DNA of 64,000 bases from Spirosoma radiotolerans. GTDB lineage: Bacteria; Bacteroidota; Bacteroidia; Cytophagales; Spirosomataceae. The translations under genes were made by a program, and so were the position numbers. The notes beneath the pieces are model-generated. The model was not told where the DNA came from, did not search any database, and worked only from the letters and a program-made list of their open reading frames with translations. The stretch covers positions 6,154,501 through 6,218,500 of the forward strand of contig NZ_CP010429.1 of assembly GCF_000974425.1 (NCBI RefSeq), given 5' to 3'. Of this stretch, positions 40,615 through 49,113 are shown in pieces (within the stretch, counting starts at the first letter, position 1; the number at the start of each line of letters is the position of its first letter).

Positions 40615-41655
40615 TTATTGTTTTGAACTTAGTTTCTGTTGCCACTGCCAGGCATCGCGTAATGACTCGGCTAGTGAGCGCTTAGCCTGCCACGCCAACA
40701 CACGATTGGCTTTACTGACATCGGCATACACCTGCTCAACGTCACCAGCCCGGCGAGAACCGATGCTATAGTTTACTTTGACGCCAGTGGCCTGTTCGAA
40801 CGTTTTTATCACATTCAGAACGGTTTCGCCCCGGCCCGTGCCAATATTGATCACATCGTAGGAAGAAGCATCCTGCGCGTCGATGAGCTTTTTCAACGCC
40901 TGCACGTGCGCATCGGCCAGATCCATCACATCAATATAATCCCGCACACAGGTTCCGTCTGGCGTATTGTAATCATCACCGTATACGGTCAGGCTTGGCC
41001 GGATACCAGCCGCGGTTTGCGTAATGAAGGGAACCAGATTAGCCGGAACACCCAGGGGTAGTTCGCCGATTTCTGCCGACGGGTGCGCCCCAATAGGGTT
41101 AAAATACCGGAGCGCCAGCGCTTTAACGGGTATCTTCGCATGCACGGCATCCCGAATGATGTCCTCGCCAATAGCCTTTGTATTTCCATAAGGCGACTGC
41201 GCTGGCAGGCGGGGCGTTTCTTCCGTTACAGGCAACTGCTCCGGCTGTCCATAAACTGTACAGGACGAGGAGAATACGAAATTCTTTACCCCGTAGGCAG
41301 GCATCAACTCCAGGAGCAGCAGCAGCGAATCCAGATTGTTGCGGTAATATTTCAGCGGCTGAGCCACCGATTCACCCACCGCTTTAAAAGCCGCAAAATG
41401 AATCACACCCGTTGGACTCTCCTTACGGAAGATGTCTTCCAGGGCAGTGGCGTCGTTGCAATTGACCGGATAACAGGTTACGTCATGACCAAGAATCGCC
41501 CGCAATCCGTCAAGCGCGGAGCGTTCAGAATTGGAAAAGTCGTCAACAATGACCGGCTCAAAACCAGCGTTGACCAGCGATACAACCGTGTGCGAGCCAA
41601 TGAATCCGGCGCCACCGGTTACCAGAATTTTGGGAGAATTGCCTGAGGAAGTCAA
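40615..41655 (-). CDS. galE: UDP-glucose 4-epimerase
   Basis: Interconverts UDP-glucose and UDP-galactose. The 346-residue SDR has KILVTGGAGFIGSHTVVSLV at the start, GVIHFAAFKAVGESV, VFSSSCTVYGQP (about 125-136), SPYGNTKAIGEDII with the catalytic Tyr and Lys, and TCVRDYIDVMDLADAH (about 228-243). The start is TTG 41655: no ATG exists before the conserved loop. It leads a probable transcription unit with rfbB and rfbA for surface polysaccharide precursors. Confidence 0.95.
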   Translation of the reverse strand: MTSSGNSPKILVTGGAGFIGSHTVVSLVNAGFEPVIVDDFSNSERSALDGLRAILGHDVTCYPVNCNDATALEDIFRKESPTGVIHFAAFKAVGESVAQPLKYYRNNLDSLLLLLELMPAYGVKNFVFSSSCTVYGQPEQLPVTEETPRLPAQSPYGNTKAIGEDIIRDAVHAKIPVKALALRYFNPIGAHPSAEIGELPLGVPANLVPFITQTAAGIRPSLTVYGDDYNTPDGTCVRDYIDVMDLADAHVQALKKLIDAQDASSYDVINIGTGRGETVLNVIKTFEQATGVKVNYSIGSRRAGDVEQVYADVSKANRVLAWQAKRSLAESLRDAWQWQQKLSSKQ

Positions 41656-41711
41656 ACCGTTTTTTATAAAATTTTTGTTGCTATTTTAGCATAGCAACTC
41701 CTATAACAGCA

Positions 41712-41719
41712 CAAAAGTA
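41712..41719 (-). promoter_or_regulatory. Possible -7 element for galE
   Basis: The minus strand reads TACTTTTG (TAnnTTTG), 57 bases before the galE start. No clear -33 TTG. Confidence 0.3.
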
Positions 41720-41784
41720 GTATATTCAGGAGGTTTCGGAAACAGTTTTTATTCTGGGGTACTCTGTTAAAGCGACACAAACTA

Positions 41785-42660
41785 ATGAACGACAACGAAT
41801 TGAAAGCCCTTATCTCGCTTCTGGACGACGAAGACCGGGAAGTCGTTGAACACGTTGAACAACGAATTCGACAAATGGGTGGTCAAATGATCCCTTTTTT
41901 AGAATCCGAATGGGAAGGGAGTTTCAATCCCGATCTGCAAAAACGAATTGAGGAAATTATTCATGATCTTCAGTATGAATCCGTTCTGGATCGGATGCGC
42001 GACTGGAAAAATGGGGGGGCAATGGACCTTTTGGAAGGCCTCTGGATCGTAGCCACCTATCAATACCCTGACCTTTCACTCGACCGATTAAAACAGGAGG
42101 TAGAGCAGTTGTACTACGATGTTTGGGTCGATTTTAAAGCGGATATGCACCCCGATGAGCAGATCAAAGCCATGAACAGTGCTTTTTTCTCGAAATTAAA
42201 ATTTGCTCCGAATACCAAGCATTTCCACTCCCCGGCCAACTCCATGATCAATCAGGTACTCGAATCGCGACGGGGCAACCCCATTACGCTTTGTGTACTT
42301 TATATGCTCATTGCCAAGCGGTTGAACCTGCCCGTATACGGCGTTAACCTGCCCAACCTGTTTGTGTTGACGTATAAAAACAGCAGTGGCGTTCAGTTTT
42401 ATATCAATGTGTTTAACCGGGGTCTGGTCTTTACGACGAAAGATATTGATCAGTACATCGACCAGCTAAACATCAAACGGTTAGATACCTTTTATCAACC
42501 CTGTACAAATGCCGACATCATTCGGCGGGTGCTTCGAAACCTGACGCTGGCGTTCGAGAAAAACGGCGATACGGAACGGGTTCGCGAAGTGGAACAAATC
42601 CTGAATACGGTTCGGGACGATGGCGACGGACTGCCGCTCTCGGATTATACCCAACGGTAA
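41785..42660 (+). CDS. SirB1-like transglutaminase-fold protein
   Basis: A 291-residue protein of the Transglut_core2 / SirB1 group. It has an N-terminal helical repeat part (LISLLDDEDREVVEHVEQRI, residues 8-27), the block MINQVLESRRGNPITLCVLY followed by MLIAKRLNLPVYGVNLPNLF (about 155-195), and a C-terminal TPR-like helical pair (IIRRVLRNLTLAFEKNGDTE). Family members are predicted to be inactive or atypical cysteine-protease folds of unknown function; here a Cys lies in the TLCVLYM stretch. Its last codons are part of a 40-base perfect inverted repeat. Confidence 0.85.
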   Translation: MNDNELKALISLLDDEDREVVEHVEQRIRQMGGQMIPFLESEWEGSFNPDLQKRIEEIIHDLQYESVLDRMRDWKNGGAMDLLEGLWIVATYQYPDLSLDRLKQEVEQLYYDVWVDFKADMHPDEQIKAMNSAFFSKLKFAPNTKHFHSPANSMINQVLESRRGNPITLCVLYMLIAKRLNLPVYGVNLPNLFVLTYKNSSGVQFYINVFNRGLVFTTKDIDQYIDQLNIKRLDTFYQPCTNADIIRRVLRNLTLAFEKNGDTERVREVEQILNTVRDDGDGLPLSDYTQR

Positions 42661-42755
42661 ATTTAGTAACCACAGAGAACACAGAGGTAAACGGCTACTC
42701 TTTAGCTGATTTAAGCTCTGTGTTCTCTGTGGTTACTAAATTTACCGTTGGGTAT
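42647..42755. repeat. Perfect 40-base inverted repeat spanning a gene end
   Basis: Arms 42647-42686 and 42716-42755 are exact reverse complements with a 29-base loop. The left arm includes the last four codons and stop of the SirB1-like gene, so the right arm holds an inverted copy of a coding end. The inner part has the CACAGAGAACACAGAG motif. No T-run follows. It lies between convergent genes. Confidence 0.8.
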
Positions 42756-42775
42756 TCATTTGAATGCCTCCTTAA

Positions 42776-43408
42776 TCAATACGCTACGGCCAGCAGGCCG
42801 GGCCCGGCCTGAAAGCACTGAATAATCAGTTGCTCTTTATGGTCTGGCAGACGCACGTGACCAATCAAATGGGAGGCTCCGTCGGCGAAGGGTTCGATGT
42901 GCAAATGCTCCCGGAACGTGAGCTGGCGCTTTCCATAAAGTTTATACAACGCTTCTTTGGCGCACCAGTAAACCGCCAGCCGGTTAGGCTCGCCCCCGGC
43001 GTGGGTAATTTCACTCTCCGACAAAACACGCGGCACCACCCTCCTGAACTGCTCTCGAATCGGCTCAATGTCGATGCCAACCGGCCGTGATCGGTGCAAT
43101 ACCGCAGCCGCCCAGCCAGCCGTATGCGACAGGGAAATATGCCAGGGGGAGTCGATCAGGTAGGGCTTCCCGAACTCATCTTTTTGCAGTCCCCAATAGG
43201 GCATTCCCTGCGACTCGGTCAATTGCCGAATCGCGACCCGGCACGCCAGCCATTCAACACGCTGAGAGGGATGACTGATGCCGGCCAAATCCTCTTGCTC
43301 CGACATCGTTAGCGGCAACCCCGCCCGCAACGTCGATTCATCTTCGGTGATAGCCTGAAGCCGGGCTACACAGTCGCTGGTAATGTCTATCTGAAAAGTC
43401 ACCACCAA
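42776..43408 (-). CDS. 4'-phosphopantetheinyl transferase
   Basis: Attaches the phosphopantetheine arm of CoA to carrier proteins. The 210-residue Sfp-type protein has FGKPYLIDSPWHISLSHTAG (about 79-98), the Mg-binding GIDIEPI (about 111-117) and YWCAKEALYKLYGKRQLTFR (about 147-166), giving D-x-E and W-x-x-K-E-A. Length points to the two-domain Sfp type rather than short AcpS. Start codons TTG 43408, GTG 43405 or GTG 43402; no ATG is available. Divergent from the WD40 gene. The carrier target is not in the window. Confidence 0.88.
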   Translation of the reverse strand: MVVTFQIDITSDCVARLQAITEDESTLRAGLPLTMSEQEDLAGISHPSQRVEWLACRVAIRQLTESQGMPYWGLQKDEFGKPYLIDSPWHISLSHTAGWAAAVLHRSRPVGIDIEPIREQFRRVVPRVLSESEITHAGGEPNRLAVYWCAKEALYKLYGKRQLTFREHLHIEPFADGASHLIGHVRLPDHKEQLIIQCFQAGPGLLAVAY

Positions 43409-43475
43409 AAGTCGGAAGTCGTTCGAGAAAAAGAAAGGATTAACGACCTTTGATCACAACTTGTTTTGTCAATCT

Positions 43476-44375
43476 GTGATAGTAGAAAAAATAGATACGT
43501 TCGGTGGGCACCGCGACCCCGTTTACACGCTCGAACGAGCCCCCCTGGCTGAACAGTTTTTTTCGGCGGGTGGTGATGGCCAGGTGGTTCAATGGCAGTT
43601 GAATCGCCCTGATCTGGGCCAATTGATTGCCAAAGTATCCAGCTCTATCTACGCCTTAGCCCTGCATCCCACAAGCGGGCTTTTGTGGGTTGGTCAGAAC
43701 CATGAAGGCGTCCACGTCATTGATCCAGTCAGGAAGCAGGAAACCGCTTCGTTGAAGCTAACATCGGCTGCCATTTTCGACATCAAATTCCATAAAACTG
43801 ACGCATTCGTAGCGCTCTCGGATGGCGTTGTGGCGGTTGTTACCACAGACCCGCTGGTGGTCAGGAAACACATCAAAGCATCGGACCAGTCGGCGCGATG
43901 CCTGGCCATAAATCCGGTTGAACGCGAACTGGCCGTTGGCTACAGCGATAACGTCGTGCGTATTTTTGATCTCACAACCTACGAACTCAAACGGGTTATT
44001 CAGGCGCACAGCAATTCCATCTTCACCGTTGCCTATTCGCCGGATTTTCAGCACCTGATTACGGCCGGGCGCGATGCCCACCTGAAAGTCTGGGATGTGG
44101 AGCAGGGCTATACCTTGCAACAGGACATTGTCGCCCATCTGTTTGCCATCAACCACCTGGCATTCAACCCATCGGGCACGCTGCTGGCTACGGCCAGCAT
44201 GGACAAATCCATAAAGATTTGGGATGCCGATTCTTACAGGCTCTTGAAAGTTGTTGACCGGGCCAGGCACGCCGGCCATGGCACATCTGTCAATAAGGTG
44301 CTTTGGACAGATTACAATGAATTCTTGCTCTCAGCCAGCGACGATCGAACGATTTCGGTATGGAAATTGAGTTAA
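43476..44375 (+). CDS. WD40-repeat beta-propeller protein
   Basis: A 299-residue protein of about seven WD40 repeats (GGHRDPVYTLERAPLAEQFF with SAGGDGQVVQW; HSNSIFTVAYSPDFQHLITA with GRDAHLKVWD; HLAFNPSGTLLATASMDKSI with KIWD; LLSASDDRTISVWKL), which should close as one propeller. No signal peptide, so it is a cytosolic scaffold. GTG 43476 puts the start just before the first repeat; TTG 43461 is a longer alternative. Its partner is not evident. Divergent from the phosphopantetheinyl transferase. Confidence 0.85.
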   Translation: MIVEKIDTFGGHRDPVYTLERAPLAEQFFSAGGDGQVVQWQLNRPDLGQLIAKVSSSIYALALHPTSGLLWVGQNHEGVHVIDPVRKQETASLKLTSAAIFDIKFHKTDAFVALSDGVVAVVTTDPLVVRKHIKASDQSARCLAINPVERELAVGYSDNVVRIFDLTTYELKRVIQAHSNSIFTVAYSPDFQHLITAGRDAHLKVWDVEQGYTLQQDIVAHLFAINHLAFNPSGTLLATASMDKSIKIWDADSYRLLKVVDRARHAGHGTSVNKVLWTDYNEFLLSASDDRTISVWKLS

Positions 44376-44494
44376 AATAGCTAGATTAAGTAGGATTCCC
44401 CTCTTTTTCGGCCCGTTTTTTGTAAAATAGGTATTAAGGACGTTAATTCACCTTTACATGGTTACTAGAAGTACACAAAACCCTTAGCGCACCA

Positions 44495-45412
44495 ATGAAA
44501 ATTACGCCTATTGAAATCCGGCAACACACGTTTGAAAAAGGGTTGCGCGGCTACAGACCAGAAGACGTTGACGCATTTCTTGTTTCGTTGTCTCAGGAAT
44601 GGGAACGCTTAACTGGCGAATATAAAATGTTGAAGATGCAGCTTGAAATAGCCGAGAAAGAGCTAGGCAAGTTGAAAGAGGTAGAAATGACCCTGTTTCG
44701 TACGCTTAAAACAGCCGAAGATACAAGCGCGCAAATCACCGATCAAGCTAATAAGGCAGGAGAAAAATATGTCGACGAAGCCAAGCATCAGGCCGACGAA
44801 ATAATAGCCGATGCCCGTAAACGCTCGGCCCTGATGGTTCAGGATGCCGAAAACCAGGCCCGCTATCTGAAAGACAATATCCTGAACGACATCAAATCCC
44901 TGGAGCACGATTTCAAAGCGCTGGAAAGCTACAAAGAGAATTTAGCGGTTCAAATTCGTACACTGGCTAGTAACGCCGTTGATAGTGTCGACCGGTTTGA
45001 AAAGAAGTTTGCCAAACAGAACCTAAAAGGGAAAATCGACGAGGTGACGTCTCAGATTCAGGACGACTTGACAGAACCGGAATCACAGAATGAAAACCCG
45101 GCCGACTCGTCACATGAATCCAATGGACAGGCACACACAACCGCGGAGCTTCCGGAGTTGATCGAGCGTGAAACGTCCGTTCCAGAATCTATTCCGGTCG
45201 ACGAATCGGTAACCGAAAAACTTGGCGAAGCGCTTCATTCTCCGCAACACGAGACAACTGAACCTGCTGCTGAAGCCGAAGTTGCTACTAACGAAACGGC
45301 CCCTGAACCCGTTTTGACTGAGGTAAATACAACCGAGGCAGAGCCGGCTACGGAAGACGTACCCGAAGAGGTTACCGCAAAGAAAAGCGGCTCCTTTTTC
45401 GATCAGATTTAA
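44495..45412 (+). CDS. DivIVA-domain coiled-coil protein
   Basis: A 305-residue protein whose residues 1-165 are DivIVA-like: MKITPIEIRQHTFEKGLRGY and the RPEDVDAFLVSLSQEWERL stretch form the membrane-curvature-sensing head, followed by a long coiled coil (about 35-165, with ADEIIADARKRSALMVQDAE). Residues 190-295 are an acidic low-complexity tail of Glu, Pro, Thr and Ala, and the end is KSGSFFDQI. DivIVA proteins gather at poles and septa. In Bacteroidota the role is not well known. The tail is much longer than in most DivIVA proteins. Confidence 0.85.
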   Translation: MKITPIEIRQHTFEKGLRGYRPEDVDAFLVSLSQEWERLTGEYKMLKMQLEIAEKELGKLKEVEMTLFRTLKTAEDTSAQITDQANKAGEKYVDEAKHQADEIIADARKRSALMVQDAENQARYLKDNILNDIKSLEHDFKALESYKENLAVQIRTLASNAVDSVDRFEKKFAKQNLKGKIDEVTSQIQDDLTEPESQNENPADSSHESNGQAHTTAELPELIERETSVPESIPVDESVTEKLGEALHSPQHETTEPAAEAEVATNETAPEPVLTEVNTTEAEPATEDVPEEVTAKKSGSFFDQI

Positions 45413-45570
45413 GTTGGTATCGGCATTGTGACGTCGTATTTGTCAATCCGGCTTCGCAAATACAGACACTTTCTGGATAACACACAACTCGTAAAGTACG
45501 GAAGCACCCCGATTTCTCCCCATTGCTACGGTAACCGGGAAGATCGGGGTGTTTCATCATCAGACAACCC

Positions 45571-45921
45571 ATGGGAACAATTGCCTTAGAAGGCCTTGAG
45601 TTTTTTTCATACCACGGCTTTTACGACGAGGAGCAAAAAATCGGCAATAAATATTCGGTCGATATTGTTGTTACCGCCGACTTTTCGGAAGCGGCCCGGC
45701 GAGATCGCCTGAGCGCTACGGTCAATTATGAGGATTTGTACCGGATTACGGCGGCTGTGATGAAGCAACCCGCCCGATTGCTGGAGCACATTGCCCACCA
45801 GATTATCCAGGAAATCCGCACGACCTACAGCGAGCTGGAAGCGGTCGAAGTGAGTGTCTCCAAGTTCAATCCGCCCATTGGGGGCGTTTGCCACCGGGCA
45901 AAAATAACGCTCAAGGAGTGA
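45571..45921 (+). CDS. folB: Dihydroneopterin aldolase
   Basis: Folate pathway enzyme that splits dihydroneopterin to 6-hydroxymethyl-dihydropterin and glycolaldehyde. The 116-residue protein has GLEFFSYHGFYDEEQKIGNK (about 8-27) with the catalytic Glu, the ATVNYEDLYRIT block, LLEHIAHQIIQEIR (about 70-83) and the C-terminal VSVSKFNPPIGG with the catalytic Lys. Full length. It follows divIVA by 158 bases; the terminator at 45938 ends it. Confidence 0.93.
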   Translation: MGTIALEGLEFFSYHGFYDEEQKIGNKYSVDIVVTADFSEAARRDRLSATVNYEDLYRITAAVMKQPARLLEHIAHQIIQEIRTTYSELEAVEVSVSKFNPPIGGVCHRAKITLKE

Positions 45922-45937
45922 GTGCCCAATATAACGG

Positions 45938-45983
45938 GAGAAGGGCTGACACGAACGTTGTAGCGAACGCGTCAGCCCTTCTC
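45938..45983. terminator. Hairpin between folB and ytxJ
   Basis: A 13-bp stem (45938-45950 with 45971-45983) with a 20-base loop between convergent genes. It has no strong T-run. Confidence 0.55.
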
Positions 45984-46012
45984 TCACTTAATGCCTTTTA
46001 TTTGTTACTACC

Positions 46013-46342
46013 TTAAACAGCCTGCTGTACGCCTGCAAAGGAAATTCCCATGTGCGAGGCATCATAAACACAGGCGCCATTCCGAATCAGCAATACCTGG
46101 GGCGATTCGTGCTCAACGCCAAATTCGTTCTCGATCTGAGCCGAAATAGGCCGATTGGCCAGCAAGTCGAGGTAGTAAGGTTTTACCCCAAGCTGGTCGT
46201 TCCAATTGCGCTCCATCCGGCTGAGCGCCATGGCACTGATAGAACAAGTCGTGCTGTGTTTAAAAATCAACACAGGCTGCTTTGCCGACTCTTCTTTGAT
46301 CGTGTCAAGCTGAGTGTCACTTGTCAGTTTATTCCAGTTCAT
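46013..46342 (-). CDS. ytxJ: Bacillithiol-system redox protein YtxJ
   Basis: A 109-residue thioredoxin-fold protein with the single-Cys motif FKHSTTCSISAMALSRMERN (Cys at about 33) and the cis-Pro loop ESPQVLLIRNG (about 79-89). YtxJ proteins occur in bacillithiol users and probably reduce bacillithiol-mixed disulfides, like monothiol bacilliredoxins. This suggests the organism makes bacillithiol; biosynthesis genes are not in the window. ATG 46342 start. Next to a small conserved protein on the same strand. Confidence 0.85.
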   Translation of the reverse strand: MNWNKLTSDTQLDTIKEESAKQPVLIFKHSTTCSISAMALSRMERNWNDQLGVKPYYLDLLANRPISAQIENEFGVEHESPQVLLIRNGACVYDASHMGISFAGVQQAV

Positions 46343-46396
46343 TGTATCAACATACTTTCTATTGACAGTAAATTCATTTCGGCACCTAAAAGTTCG

Positions 46397-46705
46397 TTAG
46401 TTTTCAGCGGTGTATTGCAGTTTTTTAGCCATCTCCGGTGAGATCGACTCTGAGTAGGCACCATAGGCATCAACGAGTACACCTTTGTTTCCATTCTTTG
46501 CTTCAATGGCATACAAAACGGATTCATCGCCAGGATCGGTCATTCCTTCAAACCGGTATACATCAACCACATCGAAGTCAGCGGGCCGTAATTGAATATC
46601 GTCAGGCTGGCAATGCAAATGATCTGATTTGAGATTATAATCCTGAGTAAATCCCTGCTGGCGCAGGCCCTCAAGAGCTTCAGTGAGTGTTTCGTAAGAG
46701 TGCAT
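46397..46705 (-). CDS. Small conserved Bacteroidota protein (often mislabelled PRPP synthetase)
   Basis: A 102-residue protein with MHSYETLTEALEGLRQQGFT at the start, a core VVDVYRFEGMTDPGDESVLY and AIEAKNGNKGVLVDAYGAYS followed by ESISPEMAKKLQ. Similar proteins are common in Bacteroidota and are often labelled phosphoribosylpyrophosphate synthetase, although no PRPP-synthetase motif fits here. It has no signal peptide. It precedes ytxJ by 54 bases on the same strand; function unknown. Confidence 0.8.
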   Translation of the reverse strand: MHSYETLTEALEGLRQQGFTQDYNLKSDHLHCQPDDIQLRPADFDVVDVYRFEGMTDPGDESVLYAIEAKNGNKGVLVDAYGAYSESISPEMAKKLQYTAEN

Positions 46706-46765
46706 GGTGGTCTTTAGTTAAAAAATGAGTGTGTAGCTTTGTAGTATAACCAACCTTCTGTTCGC

Positions 46766-48028
46766 TTGTTTTCAGGACTCTATAACACGGGCATTGTCGC
46801 CTATCAAACGCTGCTGCGCTTGGTAGCTCCTTTCATACCTAAAGCCCGCCTGTGGGTCGATGGCCGGCACGATTGGGCCCGCAAATTACAGCAGCAACTA
46901 GCCGGAAACAAAAAGCCACTTGCCTGGTTCCATGCAGCATCTTTAGGTGAGTTTGAACAGGGACGTCCCGTTATCGAAGCGTTCCGGACACAATATCCCA
47001 ATTACAAGATTCTGCTAACGTTTTTTTCGCCCTCGGGTTACGAAGTCCGAAAAGACTACGAGGGTGCCGATTACATCGTTTATCTGCCTGCCGATACACC
47101 CGCTAATGCCCGGCAATTTATCGAGTTAGCGCGTCCCCAAATTGCGTTTTTTATTAAATATGAGTTCTGGTACAACTACCTCCGTGCTTTAAAAGCGGCT
47201 CAGGTACCCGTCGTTTTGTTTTCGGCGATCTTCCGCCCAGATCAGCTTTTTTTCAAGCCCTGGGGCCAATTTTACCGGAATATGCTTCACTACTTTGATC
47301 ATATTCTGGTACAGAACCAAGAATCGGTCTTCCTGTTGTCCAGCATCCACATCACCAACGTAACGCTCGCGGGTGATACACGCTTTGATCGGGTGGCGCA
47401 GGTTGTTACGACCAAAAAGTCCATTCCGATAGCGGAAGCGTTCAAGAAAACTAGTCCACTATTGGTTGTCGGCAGCGCCTGGCCTGAAGATATGGCCGTT
47501 TTAATACCTTTTCTGAATTCGTTCACAAGTCCGCTAAAAGTAATTATTGCTCCGCACGAAATTCAGGATGAGGAAATCGAACGGTGGCGAAGTCAACTGA
47601 CGAAACGCTCCATTCGTTTCTCCGAAATAGCTGATGGCGCTCCTGCTACAGCCGATATCCTGATTATTGATAACGTCGGTATGCTTTCATCGCTCTATCA
47701 ATACGGCGAGTTTGCCTACATCGGCGGGGCGTTTAGGCAGGGATTACATAATATTCTGGAAGCCGCGACCTTTGGCATGCCGTTATTTTTTGGACCGGAA
47801 TTTGCCAAATTTCAGGAAGCCGTCGATCTGGTCAATGAAGGTGCCGCGTTTCCAATCAGCAGTGTTACCGAACTATCCTCCGACTTCAGCAAACAGTATG
47901 AAAATGCCGAAGAAGCCAGTCAGATCAGTTGCCAGTACGTGCAGCGGAACATTGGAGCAACAACGAAGGTTATGGAAGTTGTACGGAAATTAATGAGTGA
48001 AAGCGGGCCGCCGGTGCGGAGTGAATGA
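46766..48028 (+). CDS. waaA: 3-deoxy-D-manno-octulosonic acid (Kdo) transferase
   Basis: Adds Kdo from CMP-Kdo to lipid A precursor at the inner membrane. The 420-residue GT-B enzyme begins with an N-terminal anchor (LYNTGIVAYQTLLRLVAPFI) and shows WFHAASLGEFEQGRPVIEAF (about 53-72, with the catalytic Glu), ADTPANARQFIELARPQIAF followed by FIKYEFWYNYL, GDTRFDRVAQVV, and the sugar-nucleotide loop YIGGAFRQGLHNILEAATFG (about 318-337). Start is TTG 46766. LPS gene without nearby partners apart from gmhA, rfbAB and galE elsewhere in the window. Confidence 0.93.
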   Translation: MFSGLYNTGIVAYQTLLRLVAPFIPKARLWVDGRHDWARKLQQQLAGNKKPLAWFHAASLGEFEQGRPVIEAFRTQYPNYKILLTFFSPSGYEVRKDYEGADYIVYLPADTPANARQFIELARPQIAFFIKYEFWYNYLRALKAAQVPVVLFSAIFRPDQLFFKPWGQFYRNMLHYFDHILVQNQESVFLLSSIHITNVTLAGDTRFDRVAQVVTTKKSIPIAEAFKKTSPLLVVGSAWPEDMAVLIPFLNSFTSPLKVIIAPHEIQDEEIERWRSQLTKRSIRFSEIADGAPATADILIIDNVGMLSSLYQYGEFAYIGGAFRQGLHNILEAATFGMPLFFGPEFAKFQEAVDLVNEGAAFPISSVTELSSDFSKQYENAEEASQISCQYVQRNIGATTKVMEVVRKLMSESGPPVRSE

Positions 48029-48089
48029 GCGAAAGAGCGCCTAGTCTGGCGAGAACAAATTTACTCCGTCACTCCGCACCGGCGGCCCG
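48004..48089. repeat. 21-base inverted repeat at the waaA end
   Basis: Arms 48004-48024 and 48069-48089 pair perfectly. The left arm covers the last eight codons of waaA. The loop and right flank contain GAATGAGCGAAAGAGCG-type words also seen at 39396-39488. Confidence 0.7.
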
Positions 48090-48122
48090 GCTTCACTCTT
48101 TCACTCTTTCTCTCATTAAACA

Positions 48123-49049
48123 TTGCAAAACGGCTTAGTTTTACGGTCCACCGGTTCCTGGTACGAAATTCGTAACCCAGACGGACATATTTTCCAGGGC
48201 CGACTAAAGGGAAAATTCAAATTGAAAGGTCTGAAGGTCACAAATCCGATTGCTGTGGGCGACCGGGTGCTATTTGACGTTGAGGATGAAGCCGAAAACA
48301 CGGCTATTATTACCGATATTGCCCCCCGCGAGAATTACATCATTCGGCAGTCGGTTCATAAAACAGCGCACGGGCACATGCTGGCGGCCAATATCGATCA
48401 GGCAGTGCTGCTGGCAACGCTGGCTATGCCTCGTACCTCCACCGGCTTCATCGACCGATTTCTGGTTTCGGCCGAATCATTCCGTATTCCCACAACGATT
48501 GTCTTCAACAAAGTCGACATTCTGAGCGAAGATGGTCTGGCTTTTCAGCAGGAGATTATCGAGTTATACGAGCGCATTGGTTACAACTGTCTGTCAACAT
48601 CGGCCACGGAAAACGAAGGGGTAGACGAGTTTCGGGCGCTGCTTGATCAGAAGGTAACGCTGGTGGCGGGTCATTCGGGTGTGGGAAAATCGTCGCTGGT
48701 AAACGCCATTGCCCCCGACCTGAACCTGCGCACAAACGAAGTGTCGTCCTTTGCCAATAAAGGCGTTCACACCACCACCTTCGCCGAAATGTTCGAACTG
48801 GCACCTAATACCTACATCATCGACACGCCGGGTATTAAAGAGCTGGGGCTGATGGATACGTCGAAAACCGAAATTGGCCATTACTTTCCCGAAATGCGCG
48901 ACCGGCTAAACAAATGCCGGTTTAATAACTGTCTACACATAAACGAGCCCGGCTGTGCCATCAAAGAAGCCGTTGGCGAAGGCGACATTGCCGAAAGCCG
49001 ATACATGAGCTACCTGAGCATGATGGAAGGCGGAGATAATAGACGGTAG
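48123..49049 (+). CDS. rsgA: Ribosome small-subunit-dependent GTPase A
   Basis: A circularly permuted GTPase in late 30S assembly. The 308-residue protein has an OB-fold head (RSTGSWYEIRNPDGHIFQGR), then the permuted G motifs: G4 VFNKVDIL (about 124-131), G1 GHSGVGKSSLVNAI (about 182-195), G3 DTPGIKELG (about 237-245), followed by the zinc site CRFNNCLHINEPGC (about 267-280, Cys-x4-Cys-x-His-x5-Cys). Start TTG 48123, just before the head. Sits after waaA, convergent with the CBS gene. Confidence 0.95.
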   Translation: MQNGLVLRSTGSWYEIRNPDGHIFQGRLKGKFKLKGLKVTNPIAVGDRVLFDVEDEAENTAIITDIAPRENYIIRQSVHKTAHGHMLAANIDQAVLLATLAMPRTSTGFIDRFLVSAESFRIPTTIVFNKVDILSEDGLAFQQEIIELYERIGYNCLSTSATENEGVDEFRALLDQKVTLVAGHSGVGKSSLVNAIAPDLNLRTNEVSSFANKGVHTTTFAEMFELAPNTYIIDTPGIKELGLMDTSKTEIGHYFPEMRDRLNKCRFNNCLHINEPGCAIKEAVGEGDIAESRYMSYLSMMEGGDNRR

Positions 49050-49055
49050 GTTAAG

Positions 49056-49108
49056 GATATAGGATGTATGATATGCCATTGCTAGTTACACATCATACAC
49101 CCTATATC
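49056..49108. repeat. Inverted repeat between rsgA and CBS gene
   Basis: 17-base arms (49056-49072 and 49092-49108) pair with one mismatch. It has no T-run. It lies seven bases after the rsgA stop and five bases past the CBS gene end, between convergent genes. Confidence 0.55.
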
Positions 49109-49113
49109 ATACA

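Noticed and set aside
41083..41646. 187-residue plus-strand frame opposite galE
   Set aside because: Shadow of galE; composition is Arg/Gln-rich as expected from antisense reading.
38530..41655. rfbA-rfbB-galE considered as part of a complete O-antigen or capsule cluster
   Set aside because: No glycosyltransferase, flippase or polymerase gene lies nearby, so only precursor synthesis is supported.
42647..42755. Inverted repeat considered as insertion-sequence ends
   Set aside because: Only 29 bases lie between the arms and no transposase or target duplication is present.
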